In this document: positions 1 through 13,223 of the stretch, piece by piece
Layout: each line of letters starts with the position of its first letter
Position numbering within the stretch: the first letter of the stretch is position 1
NCBI GenBank assembly: GCA_014871385.1
Contig: CM026432.1
Coordinates: 1,071,194 to 1,135,193 of the forward strand
DNA: 64,000 nt
Reading direction: 5' to 3'
Origin: Ceratodon purpureus
Lineage: Eukaryota; Streptophyta; Bryopsida; Pseudoditrichales; Ditrichaceae
Notes under the pieces: generated by a model
Seen by the model: only the letters and a program-made list of their open reading frames with translations
Told to the model about the DNA's origin: nothing
Databases searched by the model: none
Made by a program: the position numbers and the translations under genes

Positions 1-1
1 G

Positions 2-745
2 GTCGAAGAGGCCGCCATGACAAATCGGACGATTGCGGAGGCGATCCGGGAAGTCCAAGCACAGGCGGCGTCACCCGGAACCAGTACAGTCCAGCAGAGC
101 TGCGCGATCCCCAGAGGACAGGTGGAGGTGACCGGAACGACAGTCACCGAGAGGCGGATCGAGGAGAGGACGGTTTCGGAACAGGTGACTCGGACCGTGC
201 CGCCGGATGTTCTTCCACGACTCGGAGATGAAGTGATCATTGCGAATTACCGAGGGGAGGTAGCGGGACCGGAATGGGGACGACCTATTTCACCACCCGG
301 ACGGACCCGAGTAACTCAGGAGGGGGGATTGACCCCTTCACCCACAGCCAAGACCGGAACGGTGACGCCTACTCCCACCGGAACGCCAGCAGCGGGTTCC
401 CCTCCGAACACTGTCGGTGAATTCCGGAGGTTGCGGAAGAGGAAGGAGCCAATTACGATTTCCGAGTCCGACTCAGATGGGAGCTCTCCGGTCAGGACCA
501 CCGGAACTGAAACTCAGACTCCGACGTCCGGAACTCCTCCCGCACATATGATCCCGAAATCGCCCAATTCTCCCAAGCCCCGGATCGTTACCCGGTTGTC
601 TTTGGAGGCTCAGGAGAGGGAGTCAAAGGCGGAACGGAGTGCTAGGCGCAAGGCGGCACGAGCAGCAGAGGCGGGCGGATCAGAGCCACGGGTGACCAGG
701 TCGAAGGATCGCGAGCAGGAGAGCCACAAGAAGACAAAGAAGTGA
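2..745 (+). CDS. Unknown Pro/Thr/Ser-rich basic protein, C-terminal part
   Basis: The frame is open from the left edge of the window to a TGA directly followed by TAG, so the true start may lie outside; the first in-frame ATG is at 17. The product has no recognisable catalytic domain. Residues about 90-135 are rich in Thr, Pro and Gly with repeated GTP/TPT steps, about 135-165 contain a basic RRLRKRKEP stretch followed by an acidic SESDSD run, and the last 50 residues are strongly basic (ERSARRKAARAAEA, ending SHKKTKK), as in nuclear or nucleic-acid-binding tails. The composition would fit a retroelement gag/pol tail or a disordered nuclear protein, but I see no zinc knuckle, protease or reverse transcriptase. 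The TCCGGA hexamer is unusually frequent in this frame and the following kilobase. Real coding status is uncertain. Confidence 0.35.
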   Translation, partial: VEEAAMTNRTIAEAIREVQAQAASPGTSTVQQSCAIPRGQVEVTGTTVTERRIEERTVSEQVTRTVPPDVLPRLGDEVIIANYRGEVAGPEWGRPISPPGRTRVTQEGGLTPSPTAKTGTVTPTPTGTPAAGSPPNTVGEFRRLRKRKEPITISESDSDGSSPVRTTGTETQTPTSGTPPAHMIPKSPNSPKPRIVTRLSLEAQERESKAERSARRKAARAAEAGGSEPRVTRSKDREQESHKKTKK

Positions 746-2387
746 TAGATTCCTCTCACTGCCACTTGTCGTAACTTTCCGGATTTATAGGAGTAGATTC
801 CGGATCGGGAGATCTGTCCCAGTCGTAAAGTAGAATTCTAGGTAGGTAGTTAGGGATTAGGGTTTTGATTGAACTGCCGGCGCCGCCGCTTTTGTGAAGG
901 CCCCCTGCTTACTTAAACCGGGCAGGCGATGCGGTCCGGGTCTTCGTTTTGCATGTTTTCCCCCTATATTCCTTATCAGTAAAGTACTGGTGTTTTGTAA
1001 GTACTATGCGTGATTTCCCGCTAAGTGTGAATGATCCGGGAAGGATATGAGAGTTCCGCTGTAGCTCGGATAGGAAGGTGATGGGAGTTGCGACGAGACC
1101 CGAATCGGAAAGGAAATGGGATTGAGCGGAAAGATTTAGCGGATTGTCGTAGGAGTGAAGCCTCACTGTTCCGTCCCCAAATCAACCTCATACGGAATAG
1201 CCGTCGCTAGGGTCGAAGCGGATCAAGAACTACTTGGTCGGGCTCCCTGAACTTCTGAAGAGGTTCCGTGCATAGTGAGAGGGGGAGTCGGAACGTGGTA
1301 CGGGTCGCCTAGGGATAATCGGATCCTGGTTCTCCCAGATCCGGATTGGTTTGTCGTTGTAGTCCCACGGATCGGAGAGGATCGTTTGTGTGACCTGCTG
1401 GCCAGAGTACTCTAGGACAGTTGTGAGACGGTAACTGATCCGAGACGTTGGGGTTTGTGGACGAAAACGCTTAATGAGAGAGAAGAATAGAGAAAGAGAT
1501 AGTTAAGGAGTTACGTTCCGAAGACACTATCCGAGCAGTGGCAAGGCTCGGAATGATTAGAAGAAACTACTTGGTGAAACACTATTGAATCCCTGGACGA
1601 TACTCGGAACCTAGTGACAGTACGGAAGTTTACGCTCAATTAGAGCACTATCCGGATGTTAGTTGCGTTTCCGTGTTCCGACATATCTTAACCAACCTGG
1701 GTACAATAAAGAATGACATGGGGGGCGAGAAAATATTTCAATTTTGGCATATCAATTTTACTCGATCTAATGTGATGTTTCACCTCCATTCTGGGTACAA
1801 TTAAGATCCGTAACAAGGACGTAGTGCAAAGGGCGGCCGGCGTTATGAAATTTTATATTAATTATGAAATCTTAAGTTAGCGTGACGTAATTCTACAATT
1901 CCAATGGTAGTTCTGAAGAATTGTGGGCACCCTCGATATTGTTGGCAAGACTAAACTTACTGAAGAATCCGTCAGCCACATACAGGAGAATGGTAGGGGT
2001 AAGGTACTACGGTAGTAGGGTGAAGGGAAGGAAGACCGAGTGTCATGGGACTCCGACGGCCGGACTACTGCATCATCTGGAGCCGGTGGTACCTGGCTTA
2101 TAGTGAGATAGGAAATGAAAATAGTTTGTGGGACAGTTTAGTGACAAAGAACTCAACATACACAGACAATTTGTTTGTGAAACGGGGCTTGATGATGCAC
2201 AGTTTGCTGTCAATTTGGTTCAAGAACTAAAGTGTAGTGATTCAAACAATGTGCAAATGTAAGCTTGGCAAAGATAGACTGATATCAAAGTGATTACATA
2301 TGTATTAAAGGAGCAAGTTAAAAGCAGTACAACGACTATACCCTGTTACAAAACAGCGACTATATCAGGATGCTGTCAACATAGATG
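746..2387. other. No supported gene; TCCGGA-rich stretch
   Basis: I see no convincing coding frame here. Up to about 1700 the sequence is G/C-leaning with many TCCGGA/CCGGAT hexamers, after which it becomes AT-richer. A short TTAGGGATTAGGGTTTTGA telomere-like stretch lies near 850-870. No RNA gene was recognised. Confidence 0.4.
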
Positions 2388-3060
2388 TCAAACGGGAACT
2401 TCCTTCGCCACCTCCGATACAGATTGCAGACTTGGACCTATCATAGAACTATCACAAATCCATCTTTCGCCATTTCGTTTCCATAGAGAAATCATGCGCA
2501 GCGTAGGGCACTGCGTGGAAGGGTTGTCAACAACGTTAAGAACCTGCAGCCCCGAATACGCTTCCTGGCGGTACGTGTCCCGCCAGAAATCGACTCTCAG
2601 AAACGTGACTGGGTCGGGTGGGGAGGGCTGCGCAAAACACAACGTCACGCTGTTGCCGTCCGGGAAGAACCCCACCTGACTCAGTCGATGAAAGGTTGTG
2701 GACTCACTCGGAGGAATGAGGTGTCATGATTCCTCCAGAAGGTGCTTCCTGAAAGCCTTGGCCAGGTACCCAGACGAAAAGCATGATGCACCTCATCATC
2801 TTTGGAGCGTCAACGGAATGGAGAAATTGATCATCATAGACCACACTGCAGGTAAACACTTTCAAAAGCCACGTCTTAAAATTCTGAGACCAATCCTCAG
2901 CGCACTGGTAGAGTGAGAACTCAATCTTGACCTGGGCGGAGGGTTTGCGAAATACAATATCCCCGATCTGCGGATCCATCATGGAGCTGGTGTCTAACAT
3001 AATTCGCAATTTACGGCCTAGGCTAAAATAGATTAGTTTCATTGCGAGGTCCATTGGCAA
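2388..3060 (-). pseudogene. Decayed gene of unknown function
   Basis: Two minus-strand frames abut. The upstream part (3060 to 2704, about 118 codons) ends in TGA near 2704; the downstream part (about 2700 to 2388, about 100 codons) continues in the next frame and reads smoothly through the junction if one base is allowed for. The joined product has ordinary globular composition (many aromatic residues, e.g. FLRVDFWRDTYR), unlike the opposite strand, which is why I prefer the minus strand. I do not recognise the family. It lies about 1 kb downstream of MULE copy 1 on the same strand, but no homology to that element's N-terminal region is visible. Most likely a broken gene or element fragment. 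Confidence 0.35.
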
Positions 3061-4110
3061 TTTGGCATGAGGCTTCAGCTGAGAATGATTATGCGATCTC
3101 CACCAACCTCATATATAGAGATCATCCCACAAGCAATCACAGAGCGCCGGAAACAGCAATGAAACATTGGTAATTGAATACAGCTTTATCGATTGAGGTG
3201 TATCGTACTCTCACAAATTCGGCGGCAGTCTGGCAGGATTCAGGTGAGTTTACCGAGATTTTTTGAACTCTGGTTATGAAGAAAGCGTGCATTTTGATGA
3301 CCTCCAAAACATTATCTAATCATCATTTAGAATACAATACATATATCTCTCTTAATGGAGCAAACGGGATGATTATATAACGGGATATATACCTGCAAAA
3401 AAATCCGGCAGTAGGATCCCTGCAATATTGTGTCATCCGGGCGATCAACATGAATTTTATTGGACTTAAATTACTGAGATGTCATTTTGTTACCCGTAGG
3501 GTAGTTCTCTGAAGTGGTGGAAGGGCGCCACCCGTGGTTTTGGTTCGGACCCAGAACGTAGTGCCGGATCCGTCAGATGATTTCGGGGACGGACTTGAGC
3601 CAAGGTACCCTGCCGCGGGAAGGGAACGAAATGGACGAAAAAATCCGTCAGCCGGGTTTGGGAAGGGGCCGTGATGAGGGGGACCCGGCCCAATATCAGA
3701 ATTCTTCATTTTGCCATGACGACAACGTTATTCGGGATGAGAATTGCGACGGCGTTTGGATGGATGCAACGGTTAGATAGCAGAGAAGTGAGAGCATGTG
3801 CATTCTATGTCTTCGGTGTGATTGGGTACCATTGATAATAAGAAATTTTACAATCGTTGGCGCATAAAGTAGATCAATTTCTGGAGAAACTTAGAATATT
3901 TATAGAAATAAATACAAATATACAAAAATGTCTGGATCGAACCGTATACTAAACGATGCTCATGCCAACACATGATCTGAATATCCGACATGAATACGAG
4001 CAGTTTTGCCACCGCTTTAATCTGTGACGTAATAGGAATAAAAATGTCACCGAGTTCGTACCGAGCGCCCTAGGATGAAGGTAGGGGAAAAAGACACATC
4101 AGAAGCAAAC
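3061..4110. other. Intergenic, no supported gene
   Basis: A GC-rich patch at about 3480-3780 contains short overlapping frames on both strands, none with family resemblance. The rest is AT-rich. It borders the 3' end of MULE copy 1, and I could not identify a terminal inverted repeat in it. Confidence 0.35.
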
Positions 4111-7100
4111 CTAGACATTGATAAGCGAAAGAAGGCCACTCTGAAAAATAGCCTTGACCTCGTTAAAGCTGAGGCTTGGAGCATGGATGTAGGAGTCCTG
4201 GTGAATATCAAGGTTGCATATAGCATTGAAGATGTAATAGAGATGCTTGCAAGGCACCCAGGGAGGTCGTTTTCCTAGCGACTTGATGGACATTTCCTTG
4301 AAGTTGGGGCAGGTGCAGGCGGGCTCCGGGCCAATTGTTATTTTGTAGACGTTAGACTCCGATACGGTCTCAGAGACAACGCTGATGATGCACCCGAAAC
4401 CTGGGTTAGGTATGAGTGTGACTGATTGGATTCGAATGGTGAGTAGAGTAGATGAGGCCCAGTTGTTCTCGTGCTCTGTTCGTGGCACCCAGTTACAACG
4501 CCGAATCTTGAATCCTCCTCGCACCGTGGGATATATTCCTGGAGCTGGGGGTACACTCCACTGCGAGAGGTCAAACCGTGGCCGCTGTGGGAGAGATGCA
4601 CCGTCGTGAAAAACTTGGTGAGCGGGTAATTCTTGGCGTTGAGGGAGTCTGAAACCGGCTGCCTCGAGGTCAAGTATCTCCCTCTTTGAAAGGCGAGAGC
4701 CACGCTTGACAGGCCAGATAAGCGGGGGAGGGGGCATGCTGGAGACCCAGTTCCACTTAGTACCCATGACGCATCTCTGGATGTCGTCGTTACAGAAGTA
4801 GAACTGCATCCATTTTTGCTGATCCTTCCTGACGTCGGTGAAGATGCCCCAGTAGCATGGCACAATTGTAGCCTTCTTTCCCCGTATGAGCCTCGCCGTG
4901 CACTTCTTATTCGTCCTCGCCTGTTGAGCAAAACACGCCTTCGCCGATCCCTTTGGAAGCCTGACAAGGTGCCACATACTCTCGTCCACATCCGTCTCCT
5001 CCACAGCGGTTACGTGATGACGACTCCTGTTCTTGTCCGGGCTTGAGACTGGCGATGGGGGTGCCGCTTGGACCCTTTGTGGAGGTGAATCCTCTGGTTC
5101 AGGATCAGGCTCCTTGCGTGCTCGCGTATTCCTAGTGCTCAGACGAGGTTGAGAAAAATTTACCTTGTCCGGCCTGTGGGAGTCATATTCGGATCCGATC
5201 GGTTGATTCAGCTTCCGTTTCGTGGACCCAAAGAGCTCCTTGCCTTCGCGATGTGGCTCACGGGAGAGCAACTGTGGAGCGTCATGGAAGTGTTCAGTGG
5301 CATCGGCAAGGCGCTTGGGAATCCCTGATTTTTGAGCTCGCCGTAAACGGAGTTCGGCTTTGCAAGGTCCCTTACCCGGGGTCTCACCTCGCAGGTAGGC
5401 GCTATAGTTAGTGCATTGGATGAAGCCCCTGACATAATCGTCCACCGTGGCAAAGTAGATGTTGTCGCCACGATTGCCCAACATCTGAAGCCATATATTG
5501 TGCACAGTCTCCGAGAGGTTGCAAGAGGGCATCTCGTCCTTCTCGGCGTCCGTAAGGTCCTACAATCAAAGAAATTGCTGATTCAATCAATTCTACGTCA
5601 AATAAGTGTATTAAGTGACTGGATAAAAAAAGAGATGTTGTACTCACCAATTGCATGAAGCCTCCCCACTGCCGATATCTAAAGTGCCAAAATACGAGCC
5701 AAAGTTCGAGGTCACGAAGACCGGAGGCAGTAGTAGCGCCTGAGGAGGTCCACCATGCTCGGATCGCGTGGAAACGAATGTCGGCTTCTTCCATGTTCTT
5801 TGCATCACGATATTGCTTGCAAAGCCCGTAATGCTGCCTCTGCAAATCTGATCCGATGATTTGAGCCTCAGTGTGCTTCCTAAGTGAGGTTGCCCAATGA
5901 AACTCGCACGTACGCTCACGGTCTGGCATTGGAACCGTCGCGTCGCCACTTCCATAGATCTTCCGCACACAGTTCCAGTTGGCCTGGGCGCTGTCCGCCA
6001 TGAAGCCCTTGAAGTTGACTTCGTGATAGCCATGTTTTGCCATAATTCCGTTCAGGAACTGCCACATCACGGTCTGGGCCCTCACGTCTTTTGACTGCAT
6101 ATCACAAATGGCGATAGTCATGACCCGGCAATACTGAGAGTCATAGACATGACATGCCATGGTTGTCCAACCCTTTGTGCGCTTGACGTGATCAAACATA
6201 ATCCAGGAATCCAGGAGATCCCCGCCAGGTTGCATTCGCTTTACAAGGTCCACTCCCGACCCGGGACCTTTCTCGGACATCTTAAAGATAAAAACCTTGT
6301 CCCCTTCGGAACCCTGACCGGGAAATTTATTGTCGTGAATAAACTCCCACTTGCTGCAGCCCCGCAAGGCAGCGATGCCGTCGATAATGCCCAGGTTACC
6401 GATCCTCCTGAAGGTCGTCACGGCGTTCTTAAGCCCGGGCTTGCTGAGTGTATAATACTTCTTGAACACCTCATCCAACTCTTCGTCCGACAGAATGGTC
6501 CGCTTCTCCCCCGGTGCTGTTAGGAGGTACTCACTCAGAAAATCCTTACTCGCCTCTAGAGCTAGGGCCGATGTCTTGGCGTACGGATTGTTCTGCATAT
6601 GCAACTCGAGTAGGTCGAGAACCTTCTGCTTGGTCTCCCTGCACTCAACGTATCCAACAGGGTGGTTATGTGTACCGATATGGATACACGCACGTGACAT
6701 CGCAGGATTCCCGAGCACGTAGTACATCCTTGCAGGGCACGTGGCGATGCATTCCGGGGGATATCTGCAGATCTTGCATACAAGTGTGGACTTCGGAGGA
6801 GGATCCACAACCAACGACAACGGGGAAGCGTGACACCGTCCCACTCAGACTCGTTCACCTCCATCTTGCGTTTGTCTCCTCGAAGTAGAAGTTCGCACTT
6901 CTCGTTCTGGCATTTCAGATGACCTGCACATACAGAATATCTAAAGTCAGACCTTGGTCGTTTGTGATGTTGGTCGTCATGGTCTTGCACCATGGTGTGC
7001 GTCGTACTTCTTATCCATCCCTGCCATCGACTTTGCGCTCGCTGCAGTGCCGCGATCAGGGATTGGTGGAAGCTCGAAGAGCACGTCCCCGTTAAACTCG

Positions 7101-7689
7101 GTCGGTAGAATGGCACCCGATCCCTCTGAAGTGCTCTAAAGTCCACCTCGACAAAGCATTCCTCGCTCCGGGTCTGGAAAAAAGACGCATAAGGCCGGGG
7201 ATGACACTAAAGCTACCCGATACTGGTTTCTGCGAAGAAACTAGGCTGAGCTTGGGACGGCGTAACGAAATCATCCTTATCTGACTCACTTAGGACATGA
7301 ATTGCGTTGAGCTAAGGGTTGTTTCAAAGGAGGATTTGGCTCGGTTCCAACATCGACAGTCGATGTCATGGATCGGCCCGGTGTTAATATCTCAGTGGAT
7401 GCAGCCCAACGATCCGCAGCGAGTCCCCTCACGACATATCTTCTGGCCTCAGAAGCCACTCCCTACCATCCTTAGCTCTAATCGGCATCTGATATACAGT
7501 TTGAATCAATTCGCCGTCGTCGTTGACAATTTCTTCCTCAAGATGGACGGACTCAATAACAAGGTTGTATCTCACGCTCAACAAGCCAGCGGTAATCGAC
7601 CCTACACCCTCCGAATTACATGGGACACAGAAATGGAACATCGTGACCTTCAGCACGTATACAGCCATCTCTACGGGTATGATGTGCAC
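4111..7689 (-). pseudogene. MULE-type DDE transposase with SWIM zinc finger, copy 1
   Basis: Mutator-like transposase that would cut and paste its own element in the nucleus. The largest frame (6844 to 5648) holds Cys residues (CKICRYPPEC) and an HIGTHNHP motif like WRKY/GCM-type fingers. It also holds a first catalytic Asp in WIMFDHVKR (near 6193), a second in FMADSAQANW (near 5995, 66 residues later) and a CEFH motif. An 88-bp GT-AG intron (5560-5647) precedes the third acidic residue in CNLSETVHN (near 5510) and a C-terminal SWIM finger (CTCPNF...PCKH). The N-terminal part, matched to copy 2 at 57.9-61.6 kb, extends to about 7689 but is broken by at least two frame changes (about 6840-7000) and stops, so it is probably inactive. 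The catalytic half is intact over about 870 codons. Overall resemblance to copy 2 is roughly half of residues by eye, so these are old relatives, not a recent duplication. Confidence 0.85.
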
Positions 7690-10061
7690 AGAGTGGAAGA
7701 GCGGAAGTGAAGCAGGAAGGCTGTTGCATTGGGTGGTTTAAGAGTTTTGAAACCAAAGTAGGTGATAGTTCACCATTGCAGCGTGGTTCAAGACCTGTAT
7801 CATGTCCCAGAATATTGTTGAACAGCTTTTATTTGGGCACACAATCAGCATTAATGACTGACAGATTCAAAAATAAATCGTCTATGAGAAGAACCGTCAT
7901 GGCAAAGCCTATGACGCCCTATGGAACCTCAATTAATAGGCGAACTCAGAGCTCGGTGGGGGACATTTAGCCTAAGTGCATCACACATTGGCCTTAGTCA
8001 TTTTCAACATAGCACGGTTGAGGTTCATTCTCTCTCAATGCATCAAGGATCTGATAAGACTATGAGCTGGTTTTGTCTTCGAAGTAAGTTTTACGTTCAC
8101 CGTCACAGATGCCCAAGTCACATCGGAGTGGGGGGTTAGGCTCCCCCAGTGAAGAAACCCAGGAGAGATCAGGGAAGATGCAGAAAGAGTAAGACGGGGT
8201 TGCGCTTGACGGACAGGAAGTATCAGAGTCAGAGCAAGAGTCAAAGCAAGGTTGTTCGTTCAGTAAGCTCGATTCTCAGGACTCGAGATCCAAGATTGAA
8301 GGGTGTCGGAGCGTCAACACTGGAGGATCGGCCACGAAAGTTTAGCAGCATCACTTCGTCGACGGGCAAATAACGGTGGCCGTCTCAAAGAGGGTGGGGG
8401 GAAGCACAATAAAGTGTACCAAAAAAGTGCTCCGCTCATTGTCAATTTCAGCCCCTACCGCAAAGACATAAGAAAGTGGCATCTCAAATGTTGGTATGTT
8501 TGGGAAGAAGTATGGGTTTAGAAATAGACTTGATTCTCTAAATTGTGGGAAAATATGTACGAATTCGCATCTTCTACGATGCGATACGAGAAGCTCAAAG
8601 TACGACAAAGTGAATTGCAAAATTTCAAAAAGTGACAAGAACAATGTCGAATGTTGTCGGAAATCACTTTTGACTCCACCGGATCTCCGTTTGTGAATTG
8701 CGGATGTATAAATGGCAATGACCACTTGAAATGAAAGTTTGGGTGCACGAGAAGTATTTCAAGGACGTTTTCGAGACATAGTCGTTTTTGGAAACTTTTT
8801 GGGGTGTAAATGGAAAATATTGTGACATTGGAATATGTTTTTGTGAACATTTTCATGATATTGATATCCCGGAAAAAAAAAAAGTGAAAAAAATAAATTA
8901 CAAAAAGGAGATTTCACTTGAAATTCACAATGGACAAAGTGACAGTGAGTCTCAAGTGCCCTAGGTGAGTGCCACGTCGTAACTGGTGGTTTAGCAGTTT
9001 CATGGGAACGCATTGGTTGCCTCGAATAAGGGTGACGTCGCTGTGCGGAGACGCAATGCCCTTGTCAGGGGAAGGTACAGCGATATCACAGTCGACACTT
9101 GGTGGATGCAAATTTGCAGGGTAATTTCGATTCTTGCATCCTATAATCAGTCTTGTGTAGGGTCTGGGCGATGGAGGCTATGGGAGTTGTGAGGGGGAGT
9201 AAATGTGGTGCATATTTGGAATAATTCAGGGAAGATGCTGGGGTAGATGGGAATATTTGCAACTGGACCAAAAAAATGTCGAAGTAGAGATCTATTGTAC
9301 AGAGCAAAGCCAAAGAAGCCGAAACGAATCAACGTTGATAAGATTTGCAGCAACTCCGGGGCGGAGAAATTAAAATGTAGGTTGAACGGGAGGGGAGAAA
9401 TTTTGTCTACATCGTAACCTACAGATCGCAGAGAACAACGGAAACAGATACGAGTAAGGAGGGTCAGAATACAGAGAGGAGGGGATGAGGTAGGTAGATT
9501 CAATCGGATCGAGGACAAGAACAACTCAACGCAGACGTAGCGCTCCGTCGGCGGCGAACTCAGTTGGCCCATTTCGAGTTTACAGTTTGTCTGCTTTCTC
9601 ATTTTTTAGGGTTTAGGGCTTGCTGCATATGGGCAAGAGTTCTATAAGAGTGTAATGTTGTGCATAGTAATTTCATGCGTACGACAGTTGATTTTCATTT
9701 TGCGGGGAATTAGGTTTAGGGTTCGGGAAGAAGCAGGACACCAAGAGCTGGCTTCCTGGAGCTTGCAAAGAAAGCAGGGAAAATTGTAAGTTAGTTGCAC
9801 CGATGGCGAGTTGTGAGGAATTAGTTTTTACGACATTCTGACCTAGTTTTCTTGGTAAAAATGTTTGAATTCTGGACAGGCATGCTTGGTGTGGGGCATT
9901 CCACTCCTCTATTGATCTTCTTTTGGAAAAGTTAGCATATTGATTTCATTTAGTTAAGTTCATTGAAATTTTTCATTGAGGTGCGAGGTGAAATGCTGGG
10001 ATTAGAAGTGGAGAGAGTGGTCCCTGTACATGACTAATTCATAATTTTATGTTTGAAGCAG
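7690..10061. other. Intergenic, no supported gene
   Basis: Only short frames without recognisable content. A TTAGGGTTTAGGG stretch (9606-9618), and AGGTTTAGGGTTC near 9710, resemble the telo-box found in plant promoters and 5' leaders. They lie 350-450 bp upstream of the first NAA15 exon seen. That link is an inference. Confidence 0.35.
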
Positions 10062-11983
10062 GTAGAGAAGCTGGGACTTACAGAACAACGGGCATCTTTA
10101 TACTTGCACACAACGGGGATCAAGAGAGGAGATCTATCGAAAACTTCTGACTTTTACCCTGACAATTATCAGTGAGTGATTTAGTAATGTGCTTCAAGTT
10201 TAATATTCATGACTATCGACTGCACATGCAAGTTTTTAGCACTGCTGAAACCACGGAATGATAGCCTTGACAGAATTCATTATTATGTTGAAATTTCGGA
10301 TCATTATTCGCTGTTTTTAATCACTTCAACCTCTTCTCTGGGTGCAGCTACTATGAAGGTCTGCAGAAAACATGCCCTGGATTGATGCCAGATGGAAAAG
10401 TTTAAACCTCCGAGCAGGTGGGGAAGTTGGCAGAGTATACAACAGTCTCGGAGAAAAGTATCCTCGATCTGCTGCCGCCAAGGTGAGGCTTCTAAATCAT
10501 GCGGTCATCTAATTTTAGGACACTTGATTTGTAACATCTCATTACAGTTGTAGAAGGATATGCTAGTTTCGGAGATCCGGACAAGTATTTATAATTCTTG
10601 GTGTGCATTGTTGCGTATTCAGCTTTCTGCACCATTCGTACACGTTCCTGCTCGTTCTTTAGTGTGCTTGGGCTTGCGCATATGTAGCTATACCCTGTCT
10701 GTATGATATTCTGCGACTTGGCGTATAACTTGATTAAACTTGGTTTTTGTGTGCAGCGTCTCCCATTGGATTTTTGGAAGGCGATGCATTTAAAGCAGCA
10801 GTTAGTTTGTATGTTCCCCAATTTTTGAAAAGGCTTGGTTCTCCCTTTCCCTCTTTCTTGTTCATATTCATCTGCGCGTTTATTTCGTGTATTAAGGACT
10901 GCATGTATGCAACATTGTGCCTGGGAACTGATATCTTCTGTGTGTAGTTTGGGATGTTTGCTTCAAGGTGGAAGGGGTTTCTGCTTTATTGAAGGGTCTT
11001 TGTTTCCGTTGTAGAATTCTTTCTTCAGATTTTCTGTTGACGTTGTTTACTTCCAGGGTGTACCTTCACGGCTTTACGAGAACTTCGTCCGCTTATAGTG
11101 ATCCGGAAAGGTATGGTATTAACAAAAATCCTTTACGTTATGAGTCAAATTCGCCGAAGTTGTTTGAAATTGTAGAATTCGTCCTAGTCTCATCGTTACC
11201 TTATGCTCGTTGGTAGATTCATTCTAATTCTTTTTATAAAATTAGTGGTCCGGTTTAGGAGAGCACCTCAAGACGCTGTACGTGCTCATGGCTGAAAATT
11301 TTGAAATGCAATTCATGTTCTCTGCTACTGACGTCTTAGCCTTCGTTTGCATGTACAAATTTTACACTACAATTTTGTTGGAAGGTCTAGCTGGACTTCG
11401 GTGCTCAAAGACATTTCCTAGCAGGTATTATATGAATGCTTTTCCATTTTGAGCTTATATTAGTGATCAGTGAAGGGTTCCCACGGTAGAGTTGCACACG
11501 GGACTCGTAATGGTAAATTGCTTGGTACGCACAGAGCCCAAAAGTAACGGGGGATGAGGGCGAGAGCGAAATTAGTTAAGGGTGTCAAAAATTGAATTTA
11601 GTGCAACTTCGTAGATTTTAAATGCCGGAGTAGCTGGAGATCAAAGATCCTCTTCTGTTGCAGTTTTTAGTGACAGAGCAGTTCACATGGAGGTAACTAA
11701 TTACTTATCTACATTTTGCAGTTCTGATGTCGAAACACCTTCAACCTACTTGTGGACTCTTTATCTTCTTGATCAGGCATGCTACTCTCTAACTTTTGTT
11801 TTTGATGTGGGTCTTTCCAATTCATAACTTCCTTTTTCTTTAAATTATTTTTAAAGGACTGCATCTTACATCTCATTTCGGTGGTGGAACCTGCTACAGC
11901 ACTTCGATAGAAGACGAGAATATGAAAAGGTCGTTCTCACATCAATCAAGCAACTGAGCCCACGTGAACAGTCATTGACTTAG
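10062..11983 (+). pseudogene. NAA15: NAA15 (NatA auxiliary subunit) fragment, multi-exon, broken
   Basis: NAA15 is the TPR-rich scaffold that anchors the NatA N-terminal acetyltransferase to ribosomes. Six exon-like blocks follow the plant protein in order: 10062-10171 (LGLTEQRASLYL...YPDNY), 10348-10482 (YYEGLQKT), 10757-10837 (EGDAFKAAVSLYVPQFLKRL), 11057-11110 (GVPSRLYENFVRL), 11722-11776 (TPSTYLWTLYLLDQ) and 11900-11980 (HFDRRREYEK). Most junctions are GT-AG, and the split codon between the first two blocks restores NYHYYE. Lesions are a TAA at 10403-10405, frame changes near 10432, one missing T in the run at 10771-10775, and a frame change near 11093; the fifth block ends at a GC dinucleotide instead of GT. 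Only a central segment of a protein of about 900 residues is present; the usual N- and C-terminal parts were not found. A non-processed pseudogene or captured fragment. Confidence 0.8.
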
Positions 11984-13223
11984 GGGCATCAGATTCCGCA
12001 TTCTACGTGCAGGAGGTACTAACAATGGCATCAGGTACTTTTACTCACCGAGATTATAAACCGTGCGTGAATAAGTGCAGCAGAAAGGAAATTATCGAGT
12101 GCATATTCAGTGGGATTGTGGAGTGGGTAGGGGATGACGCCAAATAGATGTAGATCCAATCGGAGAGTGTCGTCGTCTGAATCTGATGTTCATTTGTCTT
12201 TGCCGCAGGACCTGAGTGCCAACAGGCTAAACGGTTCATTGGGACTCTTTCAAGTTCTGTCAAACGGCATGGCATCCACACAGTAAACCTTGGCAGAGAC
12301 GACTTCGGGGAGATATATCCAATCGATCCCTTAGAACATGGCGTAGCTGGACCATCTGTAAGTATCTGAAAACTGTGAATGCATTAAATTTCTGGTTCCT
12401 GACCCCGTCATATTAAGGTTTGTACTGAATGTTCTTCTAGTTGTGTAACATTTAAAAAACACTAAAATACAATCCTTAAGCCGGGTTTAGGGACCAGCTG
12501 AGTCTTGGATTTGGCCCATTGTGGGGATCTTTCACATAATAGTGTCACCGGATTACTGCTAACATTAGAGTAATCCAGAACGTGCAGATTTTGTGAGTAG
12601 GAAGCACGGAGTGGATTGTGGACTTTGCATTTCTTTCTACACTTGTGAGGCAATTGAGTCTTAGAGCAATAATTTTGTTAGCATCGTAATGCCGACCTCG
12701 TGCGAGCACTGATCGAGATTGTAACGAGCTGTTCAGTTGGAGTTTATCACTAAGAGAATGCAATGGAATCTGAGTGCAAAAAAGTCGGGTGTTGGGCCTG
12801 TGGTCACTAAAAACTAGTTTTGATTTCGGGTGTTGCTGAGGATATCGCAATAGTATGTAAGGGTCATAGTCAGACAAAATTGAAGCGTCTAGGTTAATTA
12901 CTGAGGCAAACTGTTGGTGTTCACAGGGAGGTGTCAAAGCAAAGAGTTCACAAGGGCACTATCAGACCTGACAAGCCTGCCATCGTCACAAACTGTGTGA
13001 GATTTAAACTTTATTGCGCAAACTGTGTGAGTTTGGGAAGCCTAGTTTCAAGTAGAACTACTACATATTGAGCAGTCTGCATGTTCGTTTGGTGTTCAAG
13101 GTTCTGGGTGGACATGACAGAGCCAATTCAGTGATTGTGTGCAGGTACAGGAGTCATGCAAGAGACCATGGTTTAGGTGTAAGGGAACTCTGGTGAGGCT
13201 TTCAAACACCCGTGCGCTTGGGG
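11984..13223. other. No supported gene
   Basis: A block after a plausible 3' splice site near 12208 is open in two frames and ends at a GTAAGT donor near 12361. One frame reads like a short leucine-rich-repeat step (DLSANRLNGSL), but one step is not enough to call a family. The rest shows nothing. Confidence 0.3.

Noticed and set aside
9147..9602. Minus-strand 151-codon frame
   Set aside because: No family resemblance; Phe/Leu/Ser/Pro-rich composition expected from an antisense leader-like region upstream of the NAA15 exons.
12208..12361. Leucine-rich-repeat exon
   Set aside because: Only one repeat step fits and a second frame is equally open.
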